IMG/VR virus record: IMGVR_UViG_3300022689_000474
Span: 62,001-126,000 of that record
Source: a virus
DNA length: 64,000 bases
Reading direction: 5' to 3' (one strand)
This document shows, piece after piece, positions 9,116 through 19,526 of the stretch (position 1 is its first letter; each line of letters opens with the position of its first letter). Position numbers and translations under genes: made by a program. The notes under the pieces were generated by a model. It worked only from the letters and a program-made list of their open reading frames with translations, had not been told where the DNA came from and searched no databases.

Positions 9116-10175
9116 AAGTGTAAATCAAGTCATATCTTCTTTTAGAAGGTATATCAGTTCTATTGATCCTAAACTATCTCTATTTCCTGCATATGGTAAT
9201 TTATATATAATATTTAGAGCCATATCTTCTGTAATAACTTCACAAGAGTATGATTTCCTTACTGAAATAAATAAATATAATATAAATCTTGCTGAGAAAG
9301 ATATTTTAGATGCTTTAGGAAATCAATATGGAATTGAAAGATTAATGGGGTCTAAAGCAAGTGGAGGTGTATTAATATCAGGTAATACTCAATTTATAAG
9401 AAAAGGAACTATATTAACAAATGTTAGTCAAGACTTAGAATATGAAATAACTAGTAATATAAGGTTAATAAATAATATAGAAACAATGGCACCTGTATTA
9501 TCTCTTATTAAAAGTTCTAGAGCAAATATTAGAGAAGGTACTTATTTATATTCCAGGGCTTACCCTAATCATAATTTTTTAGTTGGTTCCTTTAGAGATT
9601 CTTTTAATACAGTATCCGGTCCAATATTAGGAGGTATGGATAAAGAAAGTGATTCAGATTATAGAAGTAGAATAAAAGGTCATATAAATGGAACTATAAA
9701 TGCTAGTTCTTATGTAAATATTTACTCTAAACTTAAATCTTTAGATTTTGTAGGAGATCTTTTTATTAGAGAACATTGGCCTGTACCAGGTATCGTTACT
9801 ATATATAGTAATATAAAAGATACTTATTTGATAGAAGAAATGAATAAAGTATTATTACCTCTTCGTCCATTAGGTGTTTCTCTTATTTATAAACCTGTAA
9901 TGAAATATTCAGTTAATATAGAGTTAAGTGTAAAGGTTAGTAGTACTGATTCTATAGATACTGTAGATAATTTCTTAGATGGGGAAATACATAACTATTT
10001 CTCTTCTCTAATAATAGGTCAAACATTGAGTAGGGTGGATCTACAATCTTCTTTATCTTCTTCTTTAATTGGAGTAAAGTCTTTAACTATACTTAAACCG
10101 GAGTCTGATGTTATGGTAACTGAAGATGTACTTTTGGTTCCTGGTCAAATTAGAAAATCATTCCATGAAATTTAA
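9105..10175 (+). CDS. Baseplate J-like protein (T4 gp6 / Mu gp47 family), 356 aa
   Basis: This is a wedge protein forming the ring of the contractile baseplate. The N-terminal part has the LDALGNQYGIERLMGSKASG segment (about 73-92) leading to a strand-rich domain with IRKGTILTN. The middle carries the hallmark GGMDKESDSDYRSRIKGH followed by a helix and WPVPGIVTIYS (residues about 225-236), matching the G-x-D-x-E-x-D-x-x-Y-R-x-R and P-x-P-G-x-V pattern of the J family. The C-terminus is a strand-helix repeat typical of the family. It starts 11 nt inside the gp25-like gene and ends 2 nt before the next ATG. Length is normal for J-like proteins. Confidence 0.85.
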   Translation: MKLRSVNQVISSFRRYISSIDPKLSLFPAYGNLYIIFRAISSVITSQEYDFLTEINKYNINLAEKDILDALGNQYGIERLMGSKASGGVLISGNTQFIRKGTILTNVSQDLEYEITSNIRLINNIETMAPVLSLIKSSRANIREGTYLYSRAYPNHNFLVGSFRDSFNTVSGPILGGMDKESDSDYRSRIKGHINGTINASSYVNIYSKLKSLDFVGDLFIREHWPVPGIVTIYSNIKDTYLIEEMNKVLLPLRPLGVSLIYKPVMKYSVNIELSVKVSSTDSIDTVDNFLDGEIHNYFSSLIIGQTLSRVDLQSSLSSSLIGVKSLTILKPESDVMVTEDVLLVPGQIRKSFHEI

Positions 10176-10177
10176 TT

Positions 10178-13100
10178 ATGTCCTGTTATTATGATAACTA
10201 TAATAGTTTGAGGTTTCTCAGTACCTTAGATGACATTTATAATTCTTCTAAAAGTTTACGTCTAGAATTTCAATTATTAGACTTTTATCCATCTTCTACT
10301 ACTCCTTCAGTACTTAGAGGTTCTATTAAGGGTCTTGATCTTTATAGAAATTATACTGATTTATTTGAACCCGGTTGCTTTCAATCTGGTTGCTTTATGG
10401 AACCAGGCTCTTGGAGTGAATATGATGAAATGGATCTTGTTCCTGATTACTCTAATTCTCCTTTATTTTCTACTGATTGCTTCTCAATTGGTTGTTGGGA
10501 TGACTTTAGTCATAGCTGTTCTATATCTATTTATTCCTCTGATACACCTAATATTTGTAATTCTAATTATGAATTGGTAGATTCTTATACAGATTGTATA
10601 GGATATTCTCCTATTCTAGAAGATTATTTTGATCCCCCTTCAAGTCCAAATGTAAGGAACTTTACAATGGGTCATTATGTTTATCTATCTAATAGATATA
10701 GACAATATATTACTAAATTAAATAGATATTATTCTGGTTCATTAGAAGGTAATAGTTATGTAGAAAGAGGTACTACTAGAGAAAAGTATTTTATCACTTA
10801 TCAAAATATGTTTGGTAGTGAATGTTATACAAATGTACCAAGCCCGATGGGGTTATTAAATTTATATTTTGTAGGAGGTACTAGTCCTGTATTATTAGCT
10901 TCATTTTCTCCAGATAGATCCATTGTATGTAAATATAATCAAACTTATTCGTTTGAAGGTAAAAGTTATTCCTCTTTATTATTTATAGGTTCACGAGCTG
11001 TAATACATGAAATAGAGTTTCTTAAAAGTGAATTTATTCTTAATCCCCCTAATCTTACTTATAAAGATTGTAATAATTATAGTTCCCCTAGAATTATTAC
11101 TAGGTCGAATAGGAACTTTTTATATAAAGATGATTCTGGTTTGAGATTATTATGGTACCCAGGATCTTTAGATGAAATAGGTAATTCATATGTAGTAGAT
11201 ATAGGTTATATCAATGATAGATATGGTGAAGAAGGTCTTATTACATATTATGATTATAATGTACCACTAAATTCTAATGGTATATTTAAATCTACTACTA
11301 CAATGATAGATGGTATACTAGCTATAAGGTTAAAAAGAGTTACTAAGTATAACATCACTATCTTAAGAGTATTTATTTATCCACTAGATATTCATTTGAT
11401 GAGAACTTATTATCTATTAGGTGAAAGATCTAGAGATAGTAATATTGTTAATCTCGAAGCTCTTAGTATTTCTCTAATACAAATAATGTTAAGTGGTCAT
11501 TTAGAAGATCATTTATGTGTAGAAAGAAGAGGACATTGGTACTTAGAACCTTATCTTAGAAAAGTATTGAAGGAAGAATTTGATATTTTATATAAACTTA
11601 TAGATAATATATCTGATTTGAAATATTTAAGTAGATATGGTTCTATCCCTTTAAGATTATCAGTATTTGGTATATCTGAACCTATCTACGATGATAATTA
11701 TTTTCCTTCTTTTTCTAAAGGTTTATTTGTAGATTACCTATTTGAACCAGGTTGTTTTGATAATTGTATTTATCTTGAAGGTGCAGATAGAGAGATTTCT
11801 AATAGATCATTAGCATGGTTATTATATGCTTTATGTTCTTATTCGAGAGTATTTCCATCTGATAGAAATAGATATAAAAGCTTTATAAATAGGATAGCTA
11901 ATTATCTTATATCAAATATAGATCATAGATATAGATTGATATATAAAGGATGGACTCATAATGATATTTATAGTTATTCCGAATTAATAGATGATTATCC
12001 TACAAGCACTAATATTGTTACTTGTCTAGCTTTACTTAAAGCTTATGATGTTACTAAAGAAACTGCTTTTCTAGAAGTAGGAACTGATTTATATCAAGGT
12101 ATATTAAATTATTTATATTTACCTGATATGCAAGTATGTGCTCATTCTTTAGATATTGATGGTGTCTCTTTAGATTCTTTATTACATTCTTTATGGTTAT
12201 TCTTAGAACTTAATAATGCACCCTTTGTAGAAAAGATATTAAACTTATTATTAATCAGATTAAAACCAAGAGATGATATAGATGTATATACCTCGATATA
12301 TTATGAAGATCAAATGGAGGATATAGAAAATATTTATTATAACGGTCTCTTAATAACTACTATTAATAAAGATAATTCCATTCTTTCTTCAATACCTTTT
12401 AATATGACTGAAGAAGACTTTATTAATACTCTAAATGATGAAGAATATCAATTTATATATTTATCTCTTTTATCTCATAGATTAAATGAAGCTCTAAATA
12501 CTTATAGTTTTGATCCTTTATATATTCCTATTATTGATCACTTTAAGAATAAGTTGAATCAATATGATTGTTTAACTCATTCTTATCATTCATTAATAAG
12601 AACTAATATTCTTAATAATAATTTATTATTTGGACATAAATTATTTAAAATAGAATGTCTAGAAAGTGTTAATACTCTTATAGCTTCTAGGAAGTATTTA
12701 TATAATAAATTGAAAGGTAGTATACCAACTAGATTTAATTGGTTTAGTAGAGCTTCTTTATTACCTTCAGGAAATATGGGTAAGATGTTATTAACATTCT
12801 CTAAAGCTCTTGCTCCAATATCTATACTTATAAGTAGAATTTCAGAATTCTTTATACTTAAAGATGCTAGAGGTGTATTATTAGACCAAGAAGGTGAAGA
12901 TATATTAATGCCTAGGTTTGATGGGGAAGTTTATTTAGATTATTTAGATAGAATGAAGAAATTTATGCATATAGAAAATGGTACTAGACAGGGTCTAATG
13001 AATCTATTTGAGCTATATCATATCAATTCTAACACATATAGAAAGAAGGTTATAGGTACATCAGATATATATAATACTAGTTATAATTCAGAATTTATTA

Positions 13101-13522
13101 GTGATGATTATACTTTAGGTTATTTATACTCTGAAGGGAGTCATGATGATGAGTATTTAATAACTGATATGAATATACCTCCAGTAGTTATGAGAAATGT
13201 AATGGATAAGAAAGGTTTAGGTGTTAGTCTTTCTTTCATTACGTTAAATAATATATACTCATGTAATCCTAAAAATGAAGGAGATATATATATAACTCCT
13301 CCATCAAGTATAATGCCAGAAATATCATCTTCATTAATATGTACTAGTGATTGTTATGACGTATATAGAATTTCTATACCTGAAACATATCCTTATCCAC
13401 TATATATAAATAACGATGGAGATCCTCCAAATATTCTATATGTTTCTACAATTCCACTTGAAGGTAGTATAGATGTGTTAATTCCTCCAAATACTCAGAA
13501 AGTGATAATGATCAATCCTTAA
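10178..13522 (+). CDS. Large baseplate wedge / tail protein I-like protein with alpha/alpha-barrel-like insert, 1114 aa
   Basis: It follows baseplate J directly, the position of tail protein I in P2-like phages and of gp7-type wedge proteins in larger ones. Residues about 850-975 (from RFNWFSRASLLPSG through RISEFFILKDARGVLLDQEG to RMKKFMHIENGTRQGLMNLF) resemble the gpI/gp7-type segment. Residues about 540-700 are repeated helical hairpins (LAWLLYALCSYSRVF, TNIVTCLALLKAYDVTKETA, LDSLLHSLWLFLEL) that look like an alpha/alpha toroid of the glycoside-hydrolase clan. A FEPGCF motif occurs twice (residues 63-68 and 522-527), with more Cys around residues 66-112. I infer a structural wedge protein with a possible carbohydrate-binding or lyase insert; catalytic residues were not identified. 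Confidence 0.6.
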   Translation: MSCYYDNYNSLRFLSTLDDIYNSSKSLRLEFQLLDFYPSSTTPSVLRGSIKGLDLYRNYTDLFEPGCFQSGCFMEPGSWSEYDEMDLVPDYSNSPLFSTDCFSIGCWDDFSHSCSISIYSSDTPNICNSNYELVDSYTDCIGYSPILEDYFDPPSSPNVRNFTMGHYVYLSNRYRQYITKLNRYYSGSLEGNSYVERGTTREKYFITYQNMFGSECYTNVPSPMGLLNLYFVGGTSPVLLASFSPDRSIVCKYNQTYSFEGKSYSSLLFIGSRAVIHEIEFLKSEFILNPPNLTYKDCNNYSSPRIITRSNRNFLYKDDSGLRLLWYPGSLDEIGNSYVVDIGYINDRYGEEGLITYYDYNVPLNSNGIFKSTTTMIDGILAIRLKRVTKYNITILRVFIYPLDIHLMRTYYLLGERSRDSNIVNLEALSISLIQIMLSGHLEDHLCVERRGHWYLEPYLRKVLKEEFDILYKLIDNISDLKYLSRYGSIPLRLSVFGISEPIYDDNYFPSFSKGLFVDYLFEPGCFDNCIYLEGADREISNRSLAWLLYALCSYSRVFPSDRNRYKSFINRIANYLISNIDHRYRLIYKGWTHNDIYSYSELIDDYPTSTNIVTCLALLKAYDVTKETAFLEVGTDLYQGILNYLYLPDMQVCAHSLDIDGVSLDSLLHSLWLFLELNNAPFVEKILNLLLIRLKPRDDIDVYTSIYYEDQMEDIENIYYNGLLITTINKDNSILSSIPFNMTEEDFINTLNDEEYQFIYLSLLSHRLNEALNTYSFDPLYIPIIDHFKNKLNQYDCLTHSYHSLIRTNILNNNLLFGHKLFKIECLESVNTLIASRKYLYNKLKGSIPTRFNWFSRASLLPSGNMGKMLLTFSKALAPISILISRISEFFILKDARGVLLDQEGEDILMPRFDGEVYLDYLDRMKKFMHIENGTRQGLMNLFELYHINSNTYRKKVIGTSDIYNTSYNSEFISDDYTLGYLYSEGSHDDEYLITDMNIPPVVMRNVMDKKGLGVSLSFITLNNIYSCNPKNEGDIYITPPSSIMPEISSSLICTSDCYDVYRISIPETYPYPLYINNDGDPPNILYVSTIPLEGSIDVLIPPNTQKVIMINP

Positions 13523-13528
13523 TATATT

Positions 13529-14668
13529 ATGAATAAAGATCAAGTAAAGTTAATTATAGTAAAGGTAAATCCTTATACTCTTAGTACTGCTATTATTGCT
13601 TATAAATTAGGAATAAGAAATATAACTCTTATAGATAATAACCCTTTAAAGTACTGGGGACCTGTATATAAGCCCTTAAAGTTAGAAATGAATACTCCAG
13701 TTACTATGGACTTAGTATCTATGAGTAATATAGGTAGAGAATATTCTCTTGCTAAGTTCTTAGACTTTATAGATAAATATCCTTTGTCTCAAGCTAATAT
13801 AGAAGGAAGTAAAACTTTTATACCATATATAAAATTCAGAAAGTATTTAGAAAATACAGTAATGAGTTTAAAAGGTTATGGAATAAAGTTTATAGAAAAG
13901 GGTATAGAAGGTATATATAGTAATTATATAAAGTTAGAAGATAATTCTTCTATAAATTTTACACATATTGTATTAGGTTATGAGGATTATGAAGAGATAT
14001 ATCCATCTTGGATTACCTCAACACAAATAGGTGATAAGAGATTAGATGATATTATGATACAAGATATGGAAAAGGATTTAGATATAAAATGTGCTATTGT
14101 TGGGACAAGTAATAAATGTTTATATTATTGTAATTTATTATCAGAAAAGAATATACAAAATACTTGGTTCCCAGATAAAAGGTTTATAAATAGAAAATAT
14201 GTTTTACCTTCTTTTAGAGAATGGAGTTCTAAGACTGCTTATTCTTCTTATTATTCAAATATACCATCTAAGTATTTCAAACAGAAATATAAAAATTCTA
14301 TAGAGAATTATCCAATTGGTCTTAAAGCTTCTTTATTAAATCATTTAAATAACTATAAAGAAAGTAAAAGAGTAGATACAGAATTGACTAGTTCTAAAAA
14401 AGTTAATGATCAAATAAATAGATATGAATTTATTTATTGTGATTTACAGAAATCATATAATATATCAGCGTTACCTATAAAAGATAAATTATCTAAATCA
14501 GAGGTATATACAACTTTACCTAAATTAAGGAATACATATAATGCAATAGATAATGAGAAAATGTTTTTCATAGGACCTTATAGTATGGATATTGGAGGTG
14601 TATTTCAATCTACACTTAATTCTACTGGATATACATCTGAGATAATAATAAAAGAAATAATAAAATAG
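13529..14668 (+). CDS. Degenerate FAD/NAD(P)-binding Rossmann-fold protein (flavin monooxygenase-like), 379 aa
   Basis: Three segments match flavin-dependent monooxygenases in order. First is a strand-helix-strand at residues 7-40, where the usual GxGxxG loop reads VNPYTLS and the second strand ends TLID. Second is a Rossmann unit at about 186-215 (CAIVGTSNKCLYYCNLL). Third is a C-terminal FFIGPYSMDIGGVFQSTLN...EIIIKEI segment at about 345-378, like the FAD-capping end of those enzymes. The glycine loops are eroded, so cofactor binding is uncertain. It lies between two baseplate genes with 6 and 9 nt gaps, so it is expressed with them and may have been recruited as a structural piece. An active redox enzyme cannot be excluded. 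The fold assignment is by eye. Confidence 0.5.
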   Translation: MNKDQVKLIIVKVNPYTLSTAIIAYKLGIRNITLIDNNPLKYWGPVYKPLKLEMNTPVTMDLVSMSNIGREYSLAKFLDFIDKYPLSQANIEGSKTFIPYIKFRKYLENTVMSLKGYGIKFIEKGIEGIYSNYIKLEDNSSINFTHIVLGYEDYEEIYPSWITSTQIGDKRLDDIMIQDMEKDLDIKCAIVGTSNKCLYYCNLLSEKNIQNTWFPDKRFINRKYVLPSFREWSSKTAYSSYYSNIPSKYFKQKYKNSIENYPIGLKASLLNHLNNYKESKRVDTELTSSKKVNDQINRYEFIYCDLQKSYNISALPIKDKLSKSEVYTTLPKLRNTYNAIDNEKMFFIGPYSMDIGGVFQSTLNSTGYTSEIIIKEIIK

Positions 14669-14677
14669 GTACAAGAT

Positions 14678-15214
14678 ATGAATCCTTATAAGTACCAAAC
14701 TTTCAATACATTAACTTTTGCTGGTAGAAGAAAAAGAGCTTTATATTTTATACAAGGGATATATGAACCATATATAGTATTAGCTAAGCCAACTATTTGG
14801 AATTCAGATGATATTCCTCCAACAGATTATCCCAATGATATTGAATTTATATCTGAACCTATAATATATAAGAAAGTAATATCTATAGAGATATTAGAAG
14901 GTAATGCTTGTAATATAAAAAATGCTAATAAGTTTTCATATATAAATAATGGGTTTATAAAGACTTATCAAGAAGATACTGTTCAAGTAATAATAACTAC
15001 TCGTTTAAATTCTTTAGATATAGGTAGTACAAGTTTTAGGATTATTGGTTTATATTCAGATTTAGTATTAAGTAATGGTATTAGTCTTGATAAAGAAATA
15101 TATCAACCATATGAAGTTAAAGACCCGGGTATACTCCATTGGTTTAGTATATCTACACCTCTTACATTTAACTATGAAGATAGTAGGGAGATAAATATAG
15201 TATTATTATTCTAA
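14678..15214 (+). CDS. Probable gp8-like baseplate wedge protein, 178 aa
   Basis: The N-terminal half (YIVLAKPTIWNSDDIPPTDYP, split around residues 32-53, followed by KKVISIEILEG) resembles the opening of T4 gp8-type wedge proteins, in which a strand leads to a W-x-D-x-x-P-P segment and then K-K-hydrophobic strands. The protein is shorter than T4 gp8 and looks like a single domain, strand-rich throughout. AGGT at 14667-14670 sits 7 nt before the ATG, which supports this start. It sits between the Rossmann-like gene and a 1428-residue tail protein, inside the baseplate block. Similarity is limited, so other baseplate or fibre-attachment roles are possible. Confidence 0.45.
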   Translation: MNPYKYQTFNTLTFAGRRKRALYFIQGIYEPYIVLAKPTIWNSDDIPPTDYPNDIEFISEPIIYKKVISIEILEGNACNIKNANKFSYINNGFIKTYQEDTVQVIITTRLNSLDIGSTSFRIIGLYSDLVLSNGISLDKEIYQPYEVKDPGILHWFSISTPLTFNYEDSREINIVLLF

Positions 15215-15227
15215 AAATAGTTCTGAT

Positions 15228-18200
15228 ATGAGTGAAATATATAGTTATAAAAGTTTAGATATATATAGAGATAGGGCTTCATCTGATAAGAATTGGTTGA
15301 GGATTATACCAATACCTGGTCGTCCTATACAAAATAATGAGTTGATAGAATTACAATCTATAGTACAAAATCAACTTAAATTGGCCTTATCTTCTATATA
15401 TAAAAATCATTCTCCTATAGATGGATTACGTATATATATACAAGAAAATACTATTAAAGTTACTCCTGGTAAATTCTTTATAGATGGATTTGTTTTAGAT
15501 ATACCAAGTGCTATCTTCTCTCAAAATATAGCTGTAGATAGTCAAACAGCTTTACTTAATAGTATTGATTTTGAAGAGACAATAACCATTGGTATTAAAG
15601 TAGATGAACAGATAATTACAGAAATAGAAGATCCTAGTCTTAGAGATCTTATTAATAATACAAATTTATATGGTTATCCAGGAGCTCATAGATTAGTTTG
15701 GAATGCTAAGGTAGTGTTTAATGATCCCTCTTCATTTCAAATAGGTTATGTAAAAAGAGGAGTTGTTTATCAAAGTAGAATATCATCTATAGGTAAATTA
15801 GAAGATCTTATAGCTCTTACAAATTATGAAAGAAATGGCAATTATATATCTTCAGGATACGAAGTAGAAGCTAATAATCAATTTACATCTATAAATCAAT
15901 TTGTAAATTATAGTGGATATTATTCTCCTGAAAGTACTAATTTAAAGTTTATTAGATCTTTACAAGAATCTTTAGACGAAGCTCAGTTAAATTATGATAA
16001 TTTATCTACTTCTCTATCTTCTGCTTTGAGAGATTATAATAATAATCCTACTGATACAGCATCTTCTTTTATTAATAAAAGTTCTAAAAGATTAAATAAT
16101 ATTTTATATGATATAGATTTTTATAGATCTAAATTATCTGAATCTATAAATAATCTAAATGTAGATTATGGAAACTTGAGATCAGAAGGTATTATAGATG
16201 AAATTATAGTTGCTCCTGGTATTGCTTCTGTAAAGGGGTATCGTGTAGAGAAATCATCTTCTACTAAATTCTCTATACCTAGAGTTTTAAGTGAAGGTAG
16301 GGTTATAGGGGCTAAATTTAGATATCGTAATGATAATTCTGTAACCCGTAGATCAATTTTATTACATGAAGGTTATACCATACCTGGAATTAAAACTTTA
16401 GAAAAAGAATTATATATATCTTTATCAGGTATTTTATATCAAGAATTATCTCTTTCTCCTAAAATTACTGTTTTATTAAATAATAATCTACCTGAATATG
16501 TCATTAATATGGATTCTCTTATAGATTTCATTGTTAATGAATTAGTATTCTCTATATCTCTACATCCTAATATTCAGATATATGATCATACATCTCCAGA
16601 TAGGGATAGAGTAGTATTAAGATCTATAATTAATAATAATTTAATAATATCTAAGGTATCAAATAATACGATAGAGTTTTCTTCTATAACAGCATCTATA
16701 AAGATGATAAATACAACTACATCAACAGACTTTATGGAGTGGGATAGGAGGAGTACATATATAGGGGATGCTTCTACTCTTAGAGATTTTCAATTGGGGT
16801 TTAGACCAGTAGTAGAAATAGATTCATTAGTAGCTGACTTAGAAAAGTTAAATGAAGCGGTTATAAGGAGTAATGGAGATAGAGATATGTTAGGAGATGA
16901 TTCAGTATTTTCAGTTATTAGAGTATTCCAAGGTGGTATATCATTTACAGAAAATATAGATTTTATACTAGATGGTCTCAATAGTATAAGATGGATCTCT
17001 TCTAATAGACCAAATCTTAATAGTATTTATTATGTTAGTTATATATATACTGAACCATTAGAACAAGATATACATTATAGATTAAATAGATTAAATGACA
17101 GTATAGAGTTTATAAGTGATAAGAAACCAGTACAAGGAGGTACTTTTACTGTAGATTATACATATGCTATAGATAGATATGGTTATGTTTCTTTGAATAG
17201 ATTTGGAAATATTAAAGTACAATTCAATGAGTTAGATGTAAAGGTAATACCATCTCCACCTAAAGATGAATTATTATTATCTAAATTAGTAATGAATCCA
17301 AAGGGAATAGAAGTATATAATAATGAGTATTCTAAATCCCTTACAGTCTCTCAATTAAATAGTTTCGAACAGAGATTAAAGGAAATAGAAATAAATATAG
17401 ATACTACTCTTGATATTATAGAAGGTTATGGTTATGTAAGTAGTGAAACACCTCTTAGTATATCTAAAAGTTTCTTATTTGAAAAGCTTAATGAAGATAT
17501 TAATTATGTAGAAAGTACTTTCTCCTATTTACCTCTTATAGGAGCAGCAGGACCTATATCTTATTATGCAGATTTAGAATTAAGAAGAGTATCAGGAGGA
17601 CATTTAATAAGGAATAATTTAGATAATACACCAAGTGCTGTTTGTTTACCTTATTCTAATAATACTTTACCTATTGGAGTAGAAAGGGAAACTACTTCAA
17701 GTATTAATCTAACTTATATAGAAAGAGATAGAGCATATATACACGTATCTCCCAGATCATTCTTTTATAATTACACAGCTGATTCTACTGATACTAATGT
17801 GACGTATCCATCATCATATATATCTTTATTACTTTCTAATAATATCAACTCTCCAAGTATTAGTAAGTTTGCTAGATCATTATTTAGAAATTATACAAGA
17901 TATATATTACCCCTTAATTATGATGTACAGAGTAGTATTGAATATGGTATCTCTTATGATACTTTATATACTTTAGATGAATTGAAAGATCTAGAGGGTC
18001 TTTCAGGTATAAAGATAAGACCTGATTATATCTTAGTATACTCCTGGAATTTACCTAAATCTAAAAAAGGATTTACTGTATATATAGATGGTGATCTAGT
18101 AGATAATTTAATCCCTTTAGAAGGAACTCAAATAGTAGGTAATACTCTTACTTCATCATTTGAAGGAGAGCTAAAGTTTAAGATATTTTTACCATCTGAC

Positions 18201-19514
18201 TTGAATACCGGGTCATATATTATCTCTATAGTTAGAGGAGCTTTTAAAGCTGAAGGAATATTTAATATAATGAATAATCCAGTTAATAATATGGTAATGA
18301 GTTCTAATAATATTTGGGATAGTAGTGTAGATCTCCTTACTTATTCAGATCAATGGAACTATTCTGAAGGTATTATTAATACCAATTCTACTTATGATAT
18401 CTCTGTTAGTGATACTTCATCTAGTAGTCTTTATACTAATTCTAGAAGTCCTATTAATCAATTATTTATATGTTCTTCTACTTTCTTTATAGATTCTATA
18501 GATATTAGTTATACTAATTTAGGTATTAGTGGTACATATATATTATTTAGAGAAACATTATTATCAGGAGAATATTCTAATGTAGAATATATTCCTAGTG
18601 AAAGTGTATTATCTAAAGGATTTCCTATATCTACAATAGTAGAAGATGGTATTAGTACAATAACTTATAAATTTCCTGAGCCTATAAAAGTTAATAGAGG
18701 AGATATATATTGTGTAAGTATAGAGAGTCTTGGAGACGAATATACTTTACTTACTAATAACTTTAATTATAAAGAGGATAATGATTATCTCATCTTTTAT
18801 GATGATTATAATAATTACAAATTATTATTATCTAGTGATGGATATTCTCTAATAGAATCTTCTAATCAAAACTTAATATATAATCTAAATATATGTAATT
18901 TCTCAGAAGATATGATAGTTACTGTTGATTTAGGTAATTATAATCATCCTTCTTCAAGTATTATATCTCACTTCTCTTTAAATTGTGGTTTATTAGTACC
19001 TGAAAGTACTTCCATTTCATTTGAATATAATGGAGGTTCAGGATGGAAATCATTCTATCCTAATTCTTTAATCAGTATAGATAGTAATAGTAGTGTATTA
19101 AGTTTAAGAGCTAATTTATATAGTAGTGATGTAAATGTATCTCCAATTTTATCTTTAGAAGGAAGTTCTGTTGCTTTATATACAAATTCAGGAAGTATTA
19201 TTATATATAGTAAACCAATTATATCTACAGATACTTATACAAATGTAGAAGTTCATATAGAACTAAAAGTAAATAGTACTACTACTATGTCAGTTATAGG
19301 GTCATCAACTTCTGGAGATACTTGGTTCAACTTAAATAAAGATCCTAGAGAATTCTTAATTGATTCAACAGGTACAGTTGTTAGGTATATATATAGAAAG
19401 GTAGATTTACCTTCAAATGTAATAAGGAATAATTTTATATTTAAGATAAATTGTAATTTCACCCAGGCTCATGACTTTTCTTTTATAAAAGTTATAAAAG
19501 TATATGCCTATTAA
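15228..19514 (+). CDS. Large baseplate/tail protein with DUF4815-like N-terminus, 1428 aa
   Basis: Residues 1-120 (NWLRIIPIPGRPIQNNELIELQ split by the ring-entry segment, then SIVQNQLKLAL and ITPGKFFIDGFV-like strands) resemble the opening of DUF4815-type phage proteins, in which a conserved R-P-x-Q-x-x-E-L-x-E-L-Q helix precedes beta domains. A coiled-coil-like helix covers about 243-315. The rest is a chain of Ser/Asn-rich beta domains, consistent with a fibre or receptor-binding arm. The downstream gene begins with a similar segment, so the pair is probably a duplicated set. No enzymatic motif was recognised. It lies 13 nt after the gp8-like gene. Confidence 0.6.
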   Translation: MSEIYSYKSLDIYRDRASSDKNWLRIIPIPGRPIQNNELIELQSIVQNQLKLALSSIYKNHSPIDGLRIYIQENTIKVTPGKFFIDGFVLDIPSAIFSQNIAVDSQTALLNSIDFEETITIGIKVDEQIITEIEDPSLRDLINNTNLYGYPGAHRLVWNAKVVFNDPSSFQIGYVKRGVVYQSRISSIGKLEDLIALTNYERNGNYISSGYEVEANNQFTSINQFVNYSGYYSPESTNLKFIRSLQESLDEAQLNYDNLSTSLSSALRDYNNNPTDTASSFINKSSKRLNNILYDIDFYRSKLSESINNLNVDYGNLRSEGIIDEIIVAPGIASVKGYRVEKSSSTKFSIPRVLSEGRVIGAKFRYRNDNSVTRRSILLHEGYTIPGIKTLEKELYISLSGILYQELSLSPKITVLLNNNLPEYVINMDSLIDFIVNELVFSISLHPNIQIYDHTSPDRDRVVLRSIINNNLIISKVSNNTIEFSSITASIKMINTTTSTDFMEWDRRSTYIGDASTLRDFQLGFRPVVEIDSLVADLEKLNEAVIRSNGDRDMLGDDSVFSVIRVFQGGISFTENIDFILDGLNSIRWISSNRPNLNSIYYVSYIYTEPLEQDIHYRLNRLNDSIEFISDKKPVQGGTFTVDYTYAIDRYGYVSLNRFGNIKVQFNELDVKVIPSPPKDELLLSKLVMNPKGIEVYNNEYSKSLTVSQLNSFEQRLKEIEINIDTTLDIIEGYGYVSSETPLSISKSFLFEKLNEDINYVESTFSYLPLIGAAGPISYYADLELRRVSGGHLIRNNLDNTPSAVCLPYSNNTLPIGVERETTSSINLTYIERDRAYIHVSPRSFFYNYTADSTDTNVTYPSSYISLLLSNNINSPSISKFARSLFRNYTRYILPLNYDVQSSIEYGISYDTLYTLDELKDLEGLSGIKIRPDYILVYSWNLPKSKKGFTVYIDGDLVDNLIPLEGTQIVGNTLTSSFEGELKFKIFLPSDLNTGSYIISIVRGAFKAEGIFNIMNNPVNNMVMSSNNIWDSSVDLLTYSDQWNYSEGIINTNSTYDISVSDTSSSSLYTNSRSPINQLFICSSTFFIDSIDISYTNLGISGTYILFRETLLSGEYSNVEYIPSESVLSKGFPISTIVEDGISTITYKFPEPIKVNRGDIYCVSIESLGDEYTLLTNNFNYKEDNDYLIFYDDYNNYKLLLSSDGYSLIESSNQNLIYNLNICNFSEDMIVTVDLGNYNHPSSSIISHFSLNCGLLVPESTSISFEYNGGSGWKSFYPNSLISIDSNSSVLSLRANLYSSDVNVSPILSLEGSSVALYTNSGSIIIYSKPIISTDTYTNVEVHIELKVNSTTTMSVIGSSTSGDTWFNLNKDPREFLIDSTGTVVRYIYRKVDLPSNVIRNNFIFKINCNFTQAHDFSFIKVIKVYAY

Positions 19515-19526
19515 ATTAATAAACAA

